64,000 bases of DNA, taken from contig NZ_CP102293.1 in assembly GCF_025152575.1 (NCBI RefSeq), forward strand, positions 2,108,001-2,172,000, read 5' to 3'. Source of the stretch: Subdoligranulum variabile. Its GTDB lineage: Bacteria; Bacillota; Clostridia; Oscillospirales; Ruminococcaceae. Each line of letters starts with the position of its first letter. The first letter of the stretch is position 1. The position numbers and the translations under genes were made by a program. This document shows positions 1 through 7,579 of this stretch, piece by piece. The notes under the pieces were generated by a model that was given only the letters and a program-made list of their open reading frames with translations, did not search any database and was not told the origin of the DNA.

Positions 1-466
1 CGTGGAGCCGCACCACGTCGATGAAGTCCTTGGCGGTCAGGGTGTCCAGATCCCGCTGGTAGTGGATGACGCTGTCATACACCGGCACGGTGCCGATCAT
101 GGCGGGACACTCGTGGGTCAGCTTCTGGCGGAAGGGCTGGGTGTTGCCGTGGCTGGACAGGTCCATGATGGCCTCGCCGCCCATCTTGACGGCGGCCATC
201 ACCTTCTGCATCTCCACGTCGTAGTCCTTGCAGTCCCGCGACACGCCCAGGTTCACGTTGATCTTGGTGCGCAGCATGGAACCCACGCCCTCGGGGTCCA
301 GGCAGGTGTGGTTCTTGTTGGCGGGGATGACCACCTTGCCGCTGGCCACCAGGGGCAGCAGCTCCTCCACCGTCATACGCTCTTTTTTGGCAACGATCTC
401 CAGCTGCGGGGTCACGATGCCCTTGCGCGCCGCCTCCATCTGGGTGGCATAATTCCGTTCACTCAT
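1..466 (-). CDS. thiC: Phosphomethylpyrimidine synthase ThiC (N-terminal part, cut by window edge)
   Basis: Radical-SAM enzyme that makes the HMP-phosphate pyrimidine of thiamine from aminoimidazole ribotide. About 155 N-terminal codons are present and the frame is still open at base 1. The translation starts MSERNYATQMEAARKGIVTP and continues through VAKKERMTVEELLPLV and NVNLGVSRDCKDYDVEMQKV, which is typical ThiC; the C-terminal cluster-binding cysteines lie outside the window. The ATG at 466 has an AAAGGAG site about 9 bases upstream. It is the last visible gene of the thiW-M-E-D-C operon, 25 bases after thiD, so it should be under the same TPP riboswitch. Confidence 0.93.
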   Translation of the reverse strand, partial: MSERNYATQMEAARKGIVTPQLEIVAKKERMTVEELLPLVASGKVVIPANKNHTCLDPEGVGSMLRTKINVNLGVSRDCKDYDVEMQKVMAAVKMGGEAIMDLSSHGNTQPFRQKLTHECPAMIGTVPVYDSVIHYQRDLDTLTAKDFIDVVRLH

Positions 467-491
467 CTTTGTTTTGCTCCTTTGTATGTAT

Positions 492-1298
492 TCAGTCCGC
501 TTGTTCGGCGTAACGTCCCTGTAAGGTCCAGGCGTGGTCCATGGGACCGCTGCCCTTGCCCAGATCCAGCCCGGCGGCCAGCGCCCCGGACAGATAGTCC
601 TTCGCCCGCTGTACGGCGTCAGGCAGGGCAAAACCCTTGGCCAGATTGGCCGCGATGGCGCTGGACAGCGTGCAGCCGGTGCCGTGGGTGTTGGTGGTGG
701 CGATGCGCTTGCCGGTGAACCACCGGGCGCCGCTGCCGTCCAGCAGCAGGTCGTTGGCGTCGTTGACACAGTGCCCGCCCTTGAGCAGCACGGCGCAGCC
801 GTACCGGTCCCGGATGGTCCGGGCGGCCGCCTCCATCTCCGCGGGGCTTTCGATGGTGCAGCCCGCCAGCAGTTCCGCCTCGGGAATGTTGGGGGTGGCC
901 ACCTCGGCCAGAGGCAGCAGGGTTCTGGTCAGCGTCTCCACGGCCTCGGGGCGGATGAGCCGCGCACCGCTGGTGGCCACCATCACGGGGTCCACCACGA
1001 TGTGTTTGGCTTGGTAAAACCGCAGCCGCTCCCCGATGACCTCGATGAGGGCGGGGGAGGAGACCATCCCGATCTTGACGGCGTCGGGGCGGATGTCGGT
1101 GAACACCGCGTCCAGCTGCTGGGCCAGGAATTCGGGGCTGACTTCGGAAATGGCGGTCACGCCGGTGGTGTTTTGGGCGGTCAAAGCGGTGATGGCGGTC
1201 ATGCCGTAGACGCCGTTCATCGTCATCGTTTTGAGATCGGCCTGAATACCGGCGCCTGCGCTGGAATCGCTTCCGGCGATGGATAATGCAGTTCTCAT
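492..1298 (-). CDS. thiD: Hydroxymethylpyrimidine (phosphate) kinase ThiD
   Basis: Phosphorylates HMP and HMP-phosphate to HMP-diphosphate in thiamine synthesis; ribokinase-fold cytosolic enzyme. The N-terminus carries the family hallmark ALSIAGSDSSAGAGIQAD, followed by VKIGMV, VVDPVM and the C-terminal anion-hole motif NTHGTGCTLSSAIAANLA. 268 residues, normal for ThiD. An in-frame ATG five codons upstream (1313) lacks a Shine-Dalgarno; the ATG at 1298 has GAGG about 8 bases before it and gives the conserved N-terminus, so I use it. Lies between thiE and thiC in one operon. Confidence 0.95.
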   Translation of the reverse strand: MRTALSIAGSDSSAGAGIQADLKTMTMNGVYGMTAITALTAQNTTGVTAISEVSPEFLAQQLDAVFTDIRPDAVKIGMVSSPALIEVIGERLRFYQAKHIVVDPVMVATSGARLIRPEAVETLTRTLLPLAEVATPNIPEAELLAGCTIESPAEMEAAARTIRDRYGCAVLLKGGHCVNDANDLLLDGSGARWFTGKRIATTNTHGTGCTLSSAIAANLAKGFALPDAVQRAKDYLSGALAAGLDLGKGSGPMDHAWTLQGRYAEQAD

Positions 1299-1362
1299 AC
1301 AGATACCTCGCATTTCTTTTGTAACGCGGCAGAGAGTGGTGCCCCCGGTCTGCCGCGGGGAT

Positions 1363-2007
1363 TCAGTGGGATTGGGTCATGGCGTCCGAGAGGGCGCGCA
1401 GTTCCCGGCTGGCGGCGGTGATGTCCTCGGCGGCAAAGATGGCCGAGACCACTGCCACCCCGGCTACGCCGGTGCCGGCCAGCCGGGGCAGGTTCTCCCG
1501 GGTGATGCCGCCGATGGCCACCACAGGGATGGGCACAGCGTCACAGATGGCGCGCAGCGTTTCGTGGGAGAGAGCGGTCACGTTGTTTTTTGTTGTGCTG
1601 CCGAACACCGCCCCGGCGCCCAGATAGTCAGCCCCGCCTTCGTACGCCCGGCGGGCTTCCTCGGGGGTGTGGGCCGATACGCCCACGATCATCTTGTCGC
1701 CCACCCGGCGGCGCACTTCTTCCACCGGCAGGTCGTCCTGTCCCACATGGACGCCGTCGGCGCCGCAGGCCAGCGCTACCTCCAGGTCGTCGTTGATGAT
1801 CAGCGGCACGCCGTAGCGCTGGCACAGGCAGCCGATGCTGCGGCCCAGATGGATAAAACTCTCCCGGTGCAGCTGCTTTTCCCGCAGCTGCACACAGGTC
1901 ACGCCGCCCTGTAAAGCGGCCTCCACCTGGGCGCGCAGCGTCTGGCCGTGCAGCCAGCTGCGGTCGGTGACGGCGTAGAGCCGCAGCCGGTCTTTATCGA
2001 AGTTCAT
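1363..2007 (-). CDS. thiE: Thiamine-phosphate synthase ThiE
   Basis: Couples HMP-diphosphate with hydroxyethylthiazole phosphate to thiamine phosphate. 214 residues, a full-length TIM barrel. Visible motifs: LYAVTD, CVQLREK, the metal/diphosphate region IINDD.EVA...GVHVGQDDLP, the GVSAHT loop, YLGAGAVFGSTTK and VAIGGI. The ATG at 2007 is preceded by AAAGGAG, and the gene starts inside the last codons of thiM (14-base overlap), which indicates translational coupling. Confidence 0.95.
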   Translation of the reverse strand: MNFDKDRLRLYAVTDRSWLHGQTLRAQVEAALQGGVTCVQLREKQLHRESFIHLGRSIGCLCQRYGVPLIINDDLEVALACGADGVHVGQDDLPVEEVRRRVGDKMIVGVSAHTPEEARRAYEGGADYLGAGAVFGSTTKNNVTALSHETLRAICDAVPIPVVAIGGITRENLPRLAGTGVAGVAVVSAIFAAEDITAASRELRALSDAMTQSH

Positions 2008-2809
2008 AACGGGCTCCTTTCTCCAGTTGGTCGGGGGTCAGACGGCACACGGCGTCCATCAGGTAGGTGCGGAAGCTGCCGCTGCCGTCCTCCGGCCCCA
2101 GCCGGGCGTGGGCGATCTCACCGCACAGTCCCATGGCACATACCGCCGCGGCGGCAGCTTCCAGCGGCCGGTCGGGGTTGGCCGCCGCAAAAGCCCCCGT
2201 CAGGCAGGAAAGCTGACAGCCCGTGCCGGTGACCAGCCCCATCATGGGGTGACCGTTGCGAATGCAGTAGACGGTCTGCCCGTCGCTGACCAGATCCACG
2301 GAGCCGCTCATGGCCACCACGGCTCCTGTGCGGCGGGCAAATTCCCGGACCAGGGCGCAGCAGGCGTCCAGATTGTCGGCGGTCACCCGGTCGGTGCTGT
2401 CCACGCCGGGAGCGCCCTCCTGACCCCGGGCCAGGGTCTCGATCTCGGAGAGATTGCCCCGGATGACGGTGAACCGCACCTCCCGCAGCAGGCGCAGGGC
2501 GGTGTCCCGGCGAAAACGGGAGGCCCCCACTCCCACCGGGTCCAGCACCACAGGGATGCCCCGGGCATTGGCGGTGCGGCCACAGGCGGGCAGCGCGGGC
2601 AGGGTGGCTCGGTGCAGGGTGCCCAGGTTCAGCACCAGCCCGGCGGCCCGGGCCGTGATCTCGGGGGCTTCCTCCGGCTCATCGGCCATGATGGGGGAGG
2701 CCCCGCAGGCCAGCAGCAGGTTGGCGCAGTCGTTGGCGGTGACGTAGTTGGTGATGGCGTGGACCAGCGGATGGCGGTCCCGCAGATTCTGGAGGAGCGG
2801 TGCAAACAT
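1994..2809 (-). CDS. thiM: Hydroxyethylthiazole kinase ThiM
   Basis: Phosphorylates hydroxyethylthiazole, the salvage route to the thiazole half of thiamine. 271 residues with the family motifs HAITNYVT.NDCAN, MADEPEEAPEI, VLDPVGVGAS, IRGNLSEI and the catalytic VTGTGCQLS. Start ATG at 2809 with AAAAGGA upstream. No thiazole biosynthesis genes (thiG, thiH, thiF, thiS) are visible here; together with ThiW this suggests that thiazole is scavenged while the pyrimidine is made by ThiC. Confidence 0.95.
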   Translation of the reverse strand: MFAPLLQNLRDRHPLVHAITNYVTANDCANLLLACGASPIMADEPEEAPEITARAAGLVLNLGTLHRATLPALPACGRTANARGIPVVLDPVGVGASRFRRDTALRLLREVRFTVIRGNLSEIETLARGQEGAPGVDSTDRVTADNLDACCALVREFARRTGAVVAMSGSVDLVSDGQTVYCIRNGHPMMGLVTGTGCQLSCLTGAFAAANPDRPLEAAAAAVCAMGLCGEIAHARLGPEDGSGSFRTYLMDAVCRLTPDQLEKGARYELR

Positions 2810-2822
2810 AGATGATTCCTTT

Positions 2823-3341
2823 TCAGTGGGAGAGGGTTTTCTGCATCCGGTTCAGGGCGCCGGTGCCCCGCAGGGCGTAGACCAGCACGCCGGACAGGAT
2901 GGACCCGGCGGCGGTGGAGACCAGGAAGGGCACAATGTAGGCGTAGAAGGCGATGTCTCCGGCGGCCTGGCCCATGAAGAGGATGGCCACAGGATAGGCG
3001 CACAGCCCGCCCAGGATGGAGGTGCCGAACACCTCGGCAATCAGGGTCAGGGGCAGGTTGCGGGTGCCGGCGTAGGCCAGACCGCAGAGCAGGGCGCCGA
3101 ACATGCTGCCGGGGAAGGCCATCAGGCTGCCCAGCCCCGTGAGGTTGCGGATGAGGCTGGCCGCGAAGGCCACACCGATGCCGTACCAGGGTCCCAGCAG
3201 TACGGCGCACAGGATGTTGACCATATGCTGGATGGGCGCGCATTTGCTGCCGAACATGGGGAAGGAAAAGAGGCTGCCGACGACGGCGATGGCGCAGAAG
3301 ATGCCGGCCAGGGCCAGCTTATGGACGTTTTGATGTTTCAT
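2823..3341 (-). CDS. thiW: ThiW family energy-coupling thiazole/thiamine-precursor transporter S component
   Basis: Small integral membrane protein of 172 residues beginning MKHQNVHKLALAGIFCAIAV, with about five to six hydrophobic segments and the ThiW-typical CAPIQHMVNILCAVLLGP. ThiW proteins are predicted ECF-type substrate-binding subunits for hydroxyethylthiazole, based on constant association with thiM and TPP riboswitches. The longer open frame reaches 3464, but only the ATG at 3341 has an AAAGGAG site. First gene of the operon, 13 bases before thiM. The ECF energizing module is not in this window. Confidence 0.9.
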   Translation of the reverse strand: MKHQNVHKLALAGIFCAIAVVGSLFSFPMFGSKCAPIQHMVNILCAVLLGPWYGIGVAFAASLIRNLTGLGSLMAFPGSMFGALLCGLAYAGTRNLPLTLIAEVFGTSILGGLCAYPVAILFMGQAAGDIAFYAYIVPFLVSTAAGSILSGVLVYALRGTGALNRMQKTLSH

Positions 3342-3576
3342 GGTAAAAAACTCCTTTGCAGACAGGGCGGGAAAGGACGAACAGCGACACTTTCCCGCAG
3401 AAGGACGTGCAGGGCAATCCCCGCACACGGAAAAAGCGGTCGAGGCTTGCTGGCCTCCTCTCACGCCGGAACACGGCTTCCCATCGCTGAACCTCCCGGA
3501 ACACAGGGCGCTCCCCCTCTGCCCGCCGCGGCACCGTCCGCGGACCCCTTTTCACTTCCTTTCCCGGAAAAAACAC

Positions 3577-3611
3577 AAAAAAATCGGGAGGCACCTGCGC
3601 GGTGCCTCCCG
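3577..3611 (-). terminator. Riboswitch-linked intrinsic terminator upstream of thiW
   Basis: Perfect 11-bp stem (3585-3595 with 3601-3611, arms CGGGAGGCACC / GGTGCCTCCCG) with a five-base loop, followed on the minus strand by A and seven T. It sits between the TPP aptamer and thiW, the usual expression platform of an OFF switch. Confidence 0.88.
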
Positions 3612-3627
3612 GAAAAAGTACAATCTA

Positions 3628-3717
3628 CCACGACTTCCTACGGCGGCATTATCCGCATCAGGTGTAAGGGTCGAAGGTGATTCCTTCCTCTCAGCCTGTC
3701 AACACAAGCTCCCCCGG
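3628..3717 (-). promoter_or_regulatory. TPP (THI box) riboswitch
   Basis: Read on the minus strand, the region holds the conserved THI-box elements in order: GGGGGAGC at the 5' side, GGCTGAGAGG, ACCCTTACACCTGATG, CGGATAATGCCG and CGTAGGAAGTC. These are the pyrimidine- and diphosphate-sensing parts of the TPP aptamer. It lies directly upstream of the terminator at 3577-3611 and of thiW, so it should shut off the operon when TPP is plentiful. Confidence 0.95.
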
Positions 3718-3734
3718 TTGTTCTGTTTGTTGTT

Positions 3735-3763
3735 ATTATAGCCCCGGCAAGGGGGCACGTCAA
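3735..3763 (-). promoter_or_regulatory. Sigma-A-type promoter of the thi operon
   Basis: Minus-strand TTGACG (3758-3763), 17-base spacer, TATAAT (3735-3740), placed about 20 bases before the TPP aptamer. Confidence 0.85.
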
Positions 3764-3782
3764 TGGATTCTGTCAAAAAAGT

Positions 3783-5630
3783 TCATTTCCCGTCGGTGGG
3801 GCCCATCGCCTCCTGCCAGAACCGGACCGCCTGGTCCAGCCAGCCCTCGGCGTCAGTGCCGATGCCCAGCCCGAAGCCGTGACCGCCATGGGCGGGGAAC
3901 CGGCAGCGGTGGACGATGCCCGCCTGGTTCAGGGCCTCCTCAAAGAGGTGGCTGCTCTGGACCGGCACGGTGGGATCGTCCTGGCAGTGCACCAGGTAGA
4001 CCGGCGGGAAGTCGGCATCCATTTGGGTGACGGGGCTGAACCGCCCCAGGGACTCCCGGGTGAAGTTGCTGCCCGCCACCCGGGCCAGATACTGGCCGGT
4101 GCCGGTGCGGAAGGCGGGATCCCGGGAGGCTTCCAGCAGGTCGTACATCAGCCCGTGGGCGGTGCTGGGGTAGCCCAGCAGCAGGGCCGCGGGACGGGGC
4201 GCGCCGTAGCGGGCGTAGCCTTCCGCCCGGGTGCCCCAGAGGGCTGCCAGGTTGCCCCCCGCCGAGAAACCGCAGACGGCATAGTGTTGGGTGGTGAAAT
4301 GGCAGGACTCCGCCAGCGAACCGATGACCTGCAGCGACTGGGCGATGTCCTCCAGCGGGTCGGGCAGCAGGCCGGTCTTGCCGGCGCGGTAGAGCAGGAT
4401 GAAGGCGTGGTAGCCCATCTGGCTGAGCTGCCAGGCGATGGGCAGTCCTTCCACCAGGGTCCACTGGCGGTTGTAGCCGCCCCCGGGGCAGACCAGGGCA
4501 AAGGGCATGTCGGCCTTGCCGGCCAGGTAGAGCAGCTTGACCTGGGCCTTTTCGGGGTCACGGTCGGTGACCTCCCGGCTGTAGACGTCCAGGATGCGGA
4601 AGGTGCCGGCCCGCTCGGCCTGGCAGAAAGCGCCCAGAGCCTGGGGAATGGCGCACTTTTCCAGCCCGAAGGCGGAAAGCTGGCGGCTCCACATATCCTC
4701 CGACATATGGGTGAACAGATAAGGCGACAGGGTCTTGAGGGGAGCCAGCTGGCACAGATCCCCCACCGTCATGTCATCCCGGATGGATTCCAGCATGCCC
4801 AGGTCGGCGGGTTTGCCCCGCTTGAGATAGGCCTGCTTGTTCTGGGAGGGGGACATGCCGGTCACCGACTTGTAGACCCGGTTGAAGTGGGTCACGTTGG
4901 AAAAGCCCACCCGCTTGCTGATCTCGGTGATGGAGTAGTCGGATTCCTGGAGCAGCCGCTGGGCGTGGAGCACCCGCAGGTTGTGGATGTACTGCACGAT
5001 GGTGCTGCTGGTGTAGCGCTTGAACTCCCGGCACAGATGATACTGGCTGACATAGAAATGGTTGGCCAGCTGTTCCAGGGTGATGTCCTCGGTAAAATGT
5101 TCGTGGAGGTAGTTGATGATGTCGGTGACCCGGTTGCGCTGTTCGGGGCGGGCGGCCTCGTCGGAGTTGCGCACCAGCTGCAGGGCCAGGGCGTTGACCA
5201 TCAGGGTGATCAGTTCCCGGGAATAGAGATCGTCCCGCTCCTGTTCCTGCAGGATGTCCTTCATGAGATTGTAGATGGGCGCACTCTGGGCCCGGGGCAG
5301 TTTGTACACCCGGGCGCGCTCGCTGAGGGTGCGCAGGATCTGGGGAGAACGGATGACTTCGGGGTTGAAGTAGAGCAGCAGCCGCCGGAAAGGCACATCA
5401 TTTTCCTCAAAGGAGTGATGCATCACAAAGGGCGGGAAGATGATGAACTCGTCGGGCTGGAGGATGTACTGGCTGTCCTCGATGATGTGCTGCCGCCGGC
5501 CCTGTTCCAGATAGTAGATTTCAAAAAATTCATGGTAGTGGGAGCGGACCATATTGTCGTTGACGCCCGCGATCCGCTCGCTGGCAAACGGTCTGCCCTC
5601 CGCCATGAAAAATGCTGCCTTGTCGACCAT
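3783..5630 (-). CDS. AraC-family regulator fused to an alpha/beta hydrolase (esterase-like) domain
   Basis: Single 615-residue frame with two normally separate proteins. Residues about 20-100 are a cupin-like sensor (HYHEFFEIYYLEQG, IIFPPFVMHHS). Residues about 166-263 are a complete double helix-turn-helix AraC domain (DITLEQLANHFYVSQYHLC; ITEISKRVGFSNVTHFNRVY). Residues about 340-610 are an alpha/beta hydrolase with an oxyanion-type CPGGGY (381-386), nucleophile elbow GFSAGG (Ser456), an acid in CQDDPTVP (551-552) and catalytic His in HGGHGFG (581 or 584), resembling acetyl-xylan/feruloyl esterases. No stop or shift between the halves. It has its own promoter but lies just downstream of the GH31-TRAP operon, so it may both sense and process that substrate; that is inference. 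No signal peptide, so it is cytosolic. Confidence 0.85.
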   Translation of the reverse strand: MVDKAAFFMAEGRPFASERIAGVNDNMVRSHYHEFFEIYYLEQGRRQHIIEDSQYILQPDEFIIFPPFVMHHSFEENDVPFRRLLLYFNPEVIRSPQILRTLSERARVYKLPRAQSAPIYNLMKDILQEQERDDLYSRELITLMVNALALQLVRNSDEAARPEQRNRVTDIINYLHEHFTEDITLEQLANHFYVSQYHLCREFKRYTSSTIVQYIHNLRVLHAQRLLQESDYSITEISKRVGFSNVTHFNRVYKSVTGMSPSQNKQAYLKRGKPADLGMLESIRDDMTVGDLCQLAPLKTLSPYLFTHMSEDMWSRQLSAFGLEKCAIPQALGAFCQAERAGTFRILDVYSREVTDRDPEKAQVKLLYLAGKADMPFALVCPGGGYNRQWTLVEGLPIAWQLSQMGYHAFILLYRAGKTGLLPDPLEDIAQSLQVIGSLAESCHFTTQHYAVCGFSAGGNLAALWGTRAEGYARYGAPRPAALLLGYPSTAHGLMYDLLEASRDPAFRTGTGQYLARVAGSNFTRESLGRFSPVTQMDADFPPVYLVHCQDDPTVPVQSSHLFEEALNQAGIVHRCRFPAHGGHGFGLGIGTDAEGWLDQAVRFWQEAMGPTDGK

Positions 5631-5680
5631 AGCGCGCTTCCTTTCTGGCGCCGGTGCGCCGTTTTCCGGGGAATATCCCC

Positions 5681-5709
5681 ATTATACACGAAACAGATTC
5701 CTCTGCCAA
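5681..5709 (-). promoter_or_regulatory. Promoter of the AraC-hydrolase gene
   Basis: Minus-strand TTGGCA (5704-5709), 17-base spacer, TATAAT (5681-5686), about 50 bases before the start codon. Confidence 0.8.
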
Positions 5710-5710
5710 T

Positions 5711-5748
5711 ACAAAGCAAGCAGGCCGGAGCCTGTGGCTCCGGCCTGC
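5711..5748 (-). terminator. Intrinsic terminator of the GH31-TRAP operon
   Basis: Perfect 13-bp stem (5720-5732 with 5736-5748) and a three-base loop just after the dctM stop, followed on the minus strand by TTGCTTTG. The T tract is imperfect, but position and stem strength fit. Confidence 0.75.
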
Positions 5749-5763
5749 ACGGGAAAGATACGA

Positions 5764-7065
5764 TCAGACCAGACCCATCGCCGTGGGAAGCGCCAGGGAG
5801 ATGGCCGGAATGTAGGTGACCAGCAACAGCAGGATGATCTCCGCCACCACATAGGGGATCAGGGTGCGGATGACCTTTTCAATGGGCAGCTTGCTGATGC
5901 CGCAGGAGACGAACAGGACCGAGCCAACCGGCGGGGTCATGGTGCCCAGGCACATGTTGAAGGTCAGCACCACGCCGAACTGGACCAGGTTCATGCCCAG
6001 GCTGGTGACGATGGGCAGGAAGATGGGGGTGAAGATCAGGCAGGCGGGGGTGATGTCCAGGAAGGTGCCCACGATGAGCAGCACCACGTTCATGAGCAGC
6101 AGGATGACATACTTGTTGTCAGAGACAGACATGATGGCATTGCTGATGGCGTTGGGGATGCCGGTGTAGGCCATGACCCAGCTCATGGCGGAGGAAGCCG
6201 CGATGAGGAACAGGATGATGCCGCTGGTGTTGGCGCTGTCCAGCAGGATCTTCATCAGGGTCTTGAAGTCCACGCTGCGGTAGATCAGCGAGAGGATGGC
6301 GCAGTAGAGCACCGCGATGCCGGCGCCCTCGGTGGCGGTGAAGATGCCGCCGACGATACCGCCGATGACGATGACGATGAGCAGCAGGCTGGGCAGGGCA
6401 TCCAGGGTGATGCGGATGGCGTCCTTCATGGGGACCTTCTCGGTGACCGAGTAGTTATGCTTTTTGGCGTAGAAGAAGGCAATGACCATGGCCACCAGGC
6501 CCATGAGGATACCGGGCACATAGCCGGCCATGAACAGGGCGGAGATGGAAACGCCGCCCGCGATGCTGGAGTAGACGATGAAGGCGCTGGTCGGGGGGAT
6601 CAGCAGGCCGGTGGGAGCGGAAGCGATGTTGACGGCGGTGGAGAAGGCGGGATCATAGCCCTCTTCCTCCTCCATGGGGTTCAGGGTGCCGCCGATGGCC
6701 GCCGCAGCCGCCACGGCAGAGCCGGACAGGGCGCCGAAGAGCATGTTGCCCAGGACGTTGGTGTGGGCCAGGGCGCCGGGGATGCGGCCGACAATGAGCT
6801 TGGCGAAGTTGATGAGCCGCCGGGCGATGCCGCCGTTATTCATGATGTTGCCGGCCAGGATGAACAGGGGGATGGCCAGCAGGCTGAAGCTTTCCACGCC
6901 GCTGTTCATCTTCTGCATGATGATGAAGATGACCTGATCCCAGGGCAGGTTCATCAGGGTGGTGGCCAGGGAGGAGATGACGATACCCACCGAGATGGGC
7001 ACGCCCAGGAAGAGCAGGACGAAGAAAATCCCGAACAGAACGATAACGGAAAGTAAAATATTCAT
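5764..7065 (-). CDS. dctM: TRAP transporter large permease subunit (DctM family)
   Basis: Twelve-helix channel subunit of a tripartite ATP-independent periplasmic transporter, which imports organic acids or acidic sugars using the sodium or proton gradient. 433 residues, almost entirely hydrophobic, with family motifs FLGVPISVGI, IPLFILAGNIMN, GALSGSAVAAAAAIGG, IPPTSAFIVYS, FLDITPACLIFTPIFLPI and MTPPVGSVLFV. Start ATG at 7065 with GGAGG. Third TRAP gene, 12 bases after dctQ. The substrate cannot be read from the sequence. Confidence 0.94.
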   Translation of the reverse strand: MNILLSVIVLFGIFFVLLFLGVPISVGIVISSLATTLMNLPWDQVIFIIMQKMNSGVESFSLLAIPLFILAGNIMNNGGIARRLINFAKLIVGRIPGALAHTNVLGNMLFGALSGSAVAAAAAIGGTLNPMEEEEGYDPAFSTAVNIASAPTGLLIPPTSAFIVYSSIAGGVSISALFMAGYVPGILMGLVAMVIAFFYAKKHNYSVTEKVPMKDAIRITLDALPSLLLIVIVIGGIVGGIFTATEGAGIAVLYCAILSLIYRSVDFKTLMKILLDSANTSGIILFLIAASSAMSWVMAYTGIPNAISNAIMSVSDNKYVILLLMNVVLLIVGTFLDITPACLIFTPIFLPIVTSLGMNLVQFGVVLTFNMCLGTMTPPVGSVLFVSCGISKLPIEKVIRTLIPYVVAEIILLLLVTYIPAISLALPTAMGLV

Positions 7066-7077
7066 ACAGCGCCCTCC

Positions 7078-7566
7078 TTACTTGATCTCGATGCCGGTGA
7101 AGTCTTCCACCAGGTTGATGATCTGCGCCACGATGGTGAAGACGCCGGCGATGGGCGCCATGGCGTAGACCAGGCTGCGGGGGATGCCCAGCAGCGAGGA
7201 GAACTCCTGCCGGGCGCTGACGGCCAGGTTGATGCCGCCCATGACCATGACGAAGATGGCGAACAGCAGCACCAGGACATCCGAGAAGATGACCAGGGCG
7301 CGCCGGGCGGCGGGTTTCATCTTGGCCTGCACGAAGAGCAGGGCCATATGCTGGCGGGAGTTGAAGGCGTAAGCCGCGCCGATGAAGCAGATCCAGATCA
7401 GCAGGTAGCGGATGATCTCTTCGGTGAAGTCGGCGGGATTGTTCAGGACGTAGCGGGTGAACACCTGGTAGATGACCAGCACGCTCATCGTGATCAGAAT
7501 GATCGCCGCAATGGTGGAAAGCAGCGCGTTGATGCCGCGCCGGATCTTGGTCATAAGTTCGATCAT
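7078..7566 (-). CDS. dctQ: TRAP transporter small permease subunit (DctQ family)
   Basis: 162 residues, four hydrophobic segments, with the DctQ-typical VFTRYVLNNPADFTEEIIRYLLIWICFIGAAYAF and a second pair of helices near the C-terminus. It partners DctM in the membrane. The open frame extends further upstream, but the ATG at 7566 is the one with AAGGGGG upstream and gives the usual length. It follows dctP by 13 bases, and the dctP stop codon overlaps the ribosome-binding region. Confidence 0.9.
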   Translation of the reverse strand: MIELMTKIRRGINALLSTIAAIILITMSVLVIYQVFTRYVLNNPADFTEEIIRYLLIWICFIGAAYAFNSRQHMALLFVQAKMKPAARRALVIFSDVLVLLFAIFVMVMGGINLAVSARQEFSSLLGIPRSLVYAMAPIAGVFTIVAQIINLVEDFTGIEIK

Positions 7567-7579
7567 GCGTTTTTCCCCC

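Noticed and set aside
3783..5630. Frameshift or missing stop joining two neighbouring genes
   Set aside because: The linker reads through about 75 codons in one frame with ordinary composition, there is no internal ribosome site plus start at the hydrolase boundary, and the two domains are both complete. A shared error cannot be excluded without relatives, so it is listed as a check.
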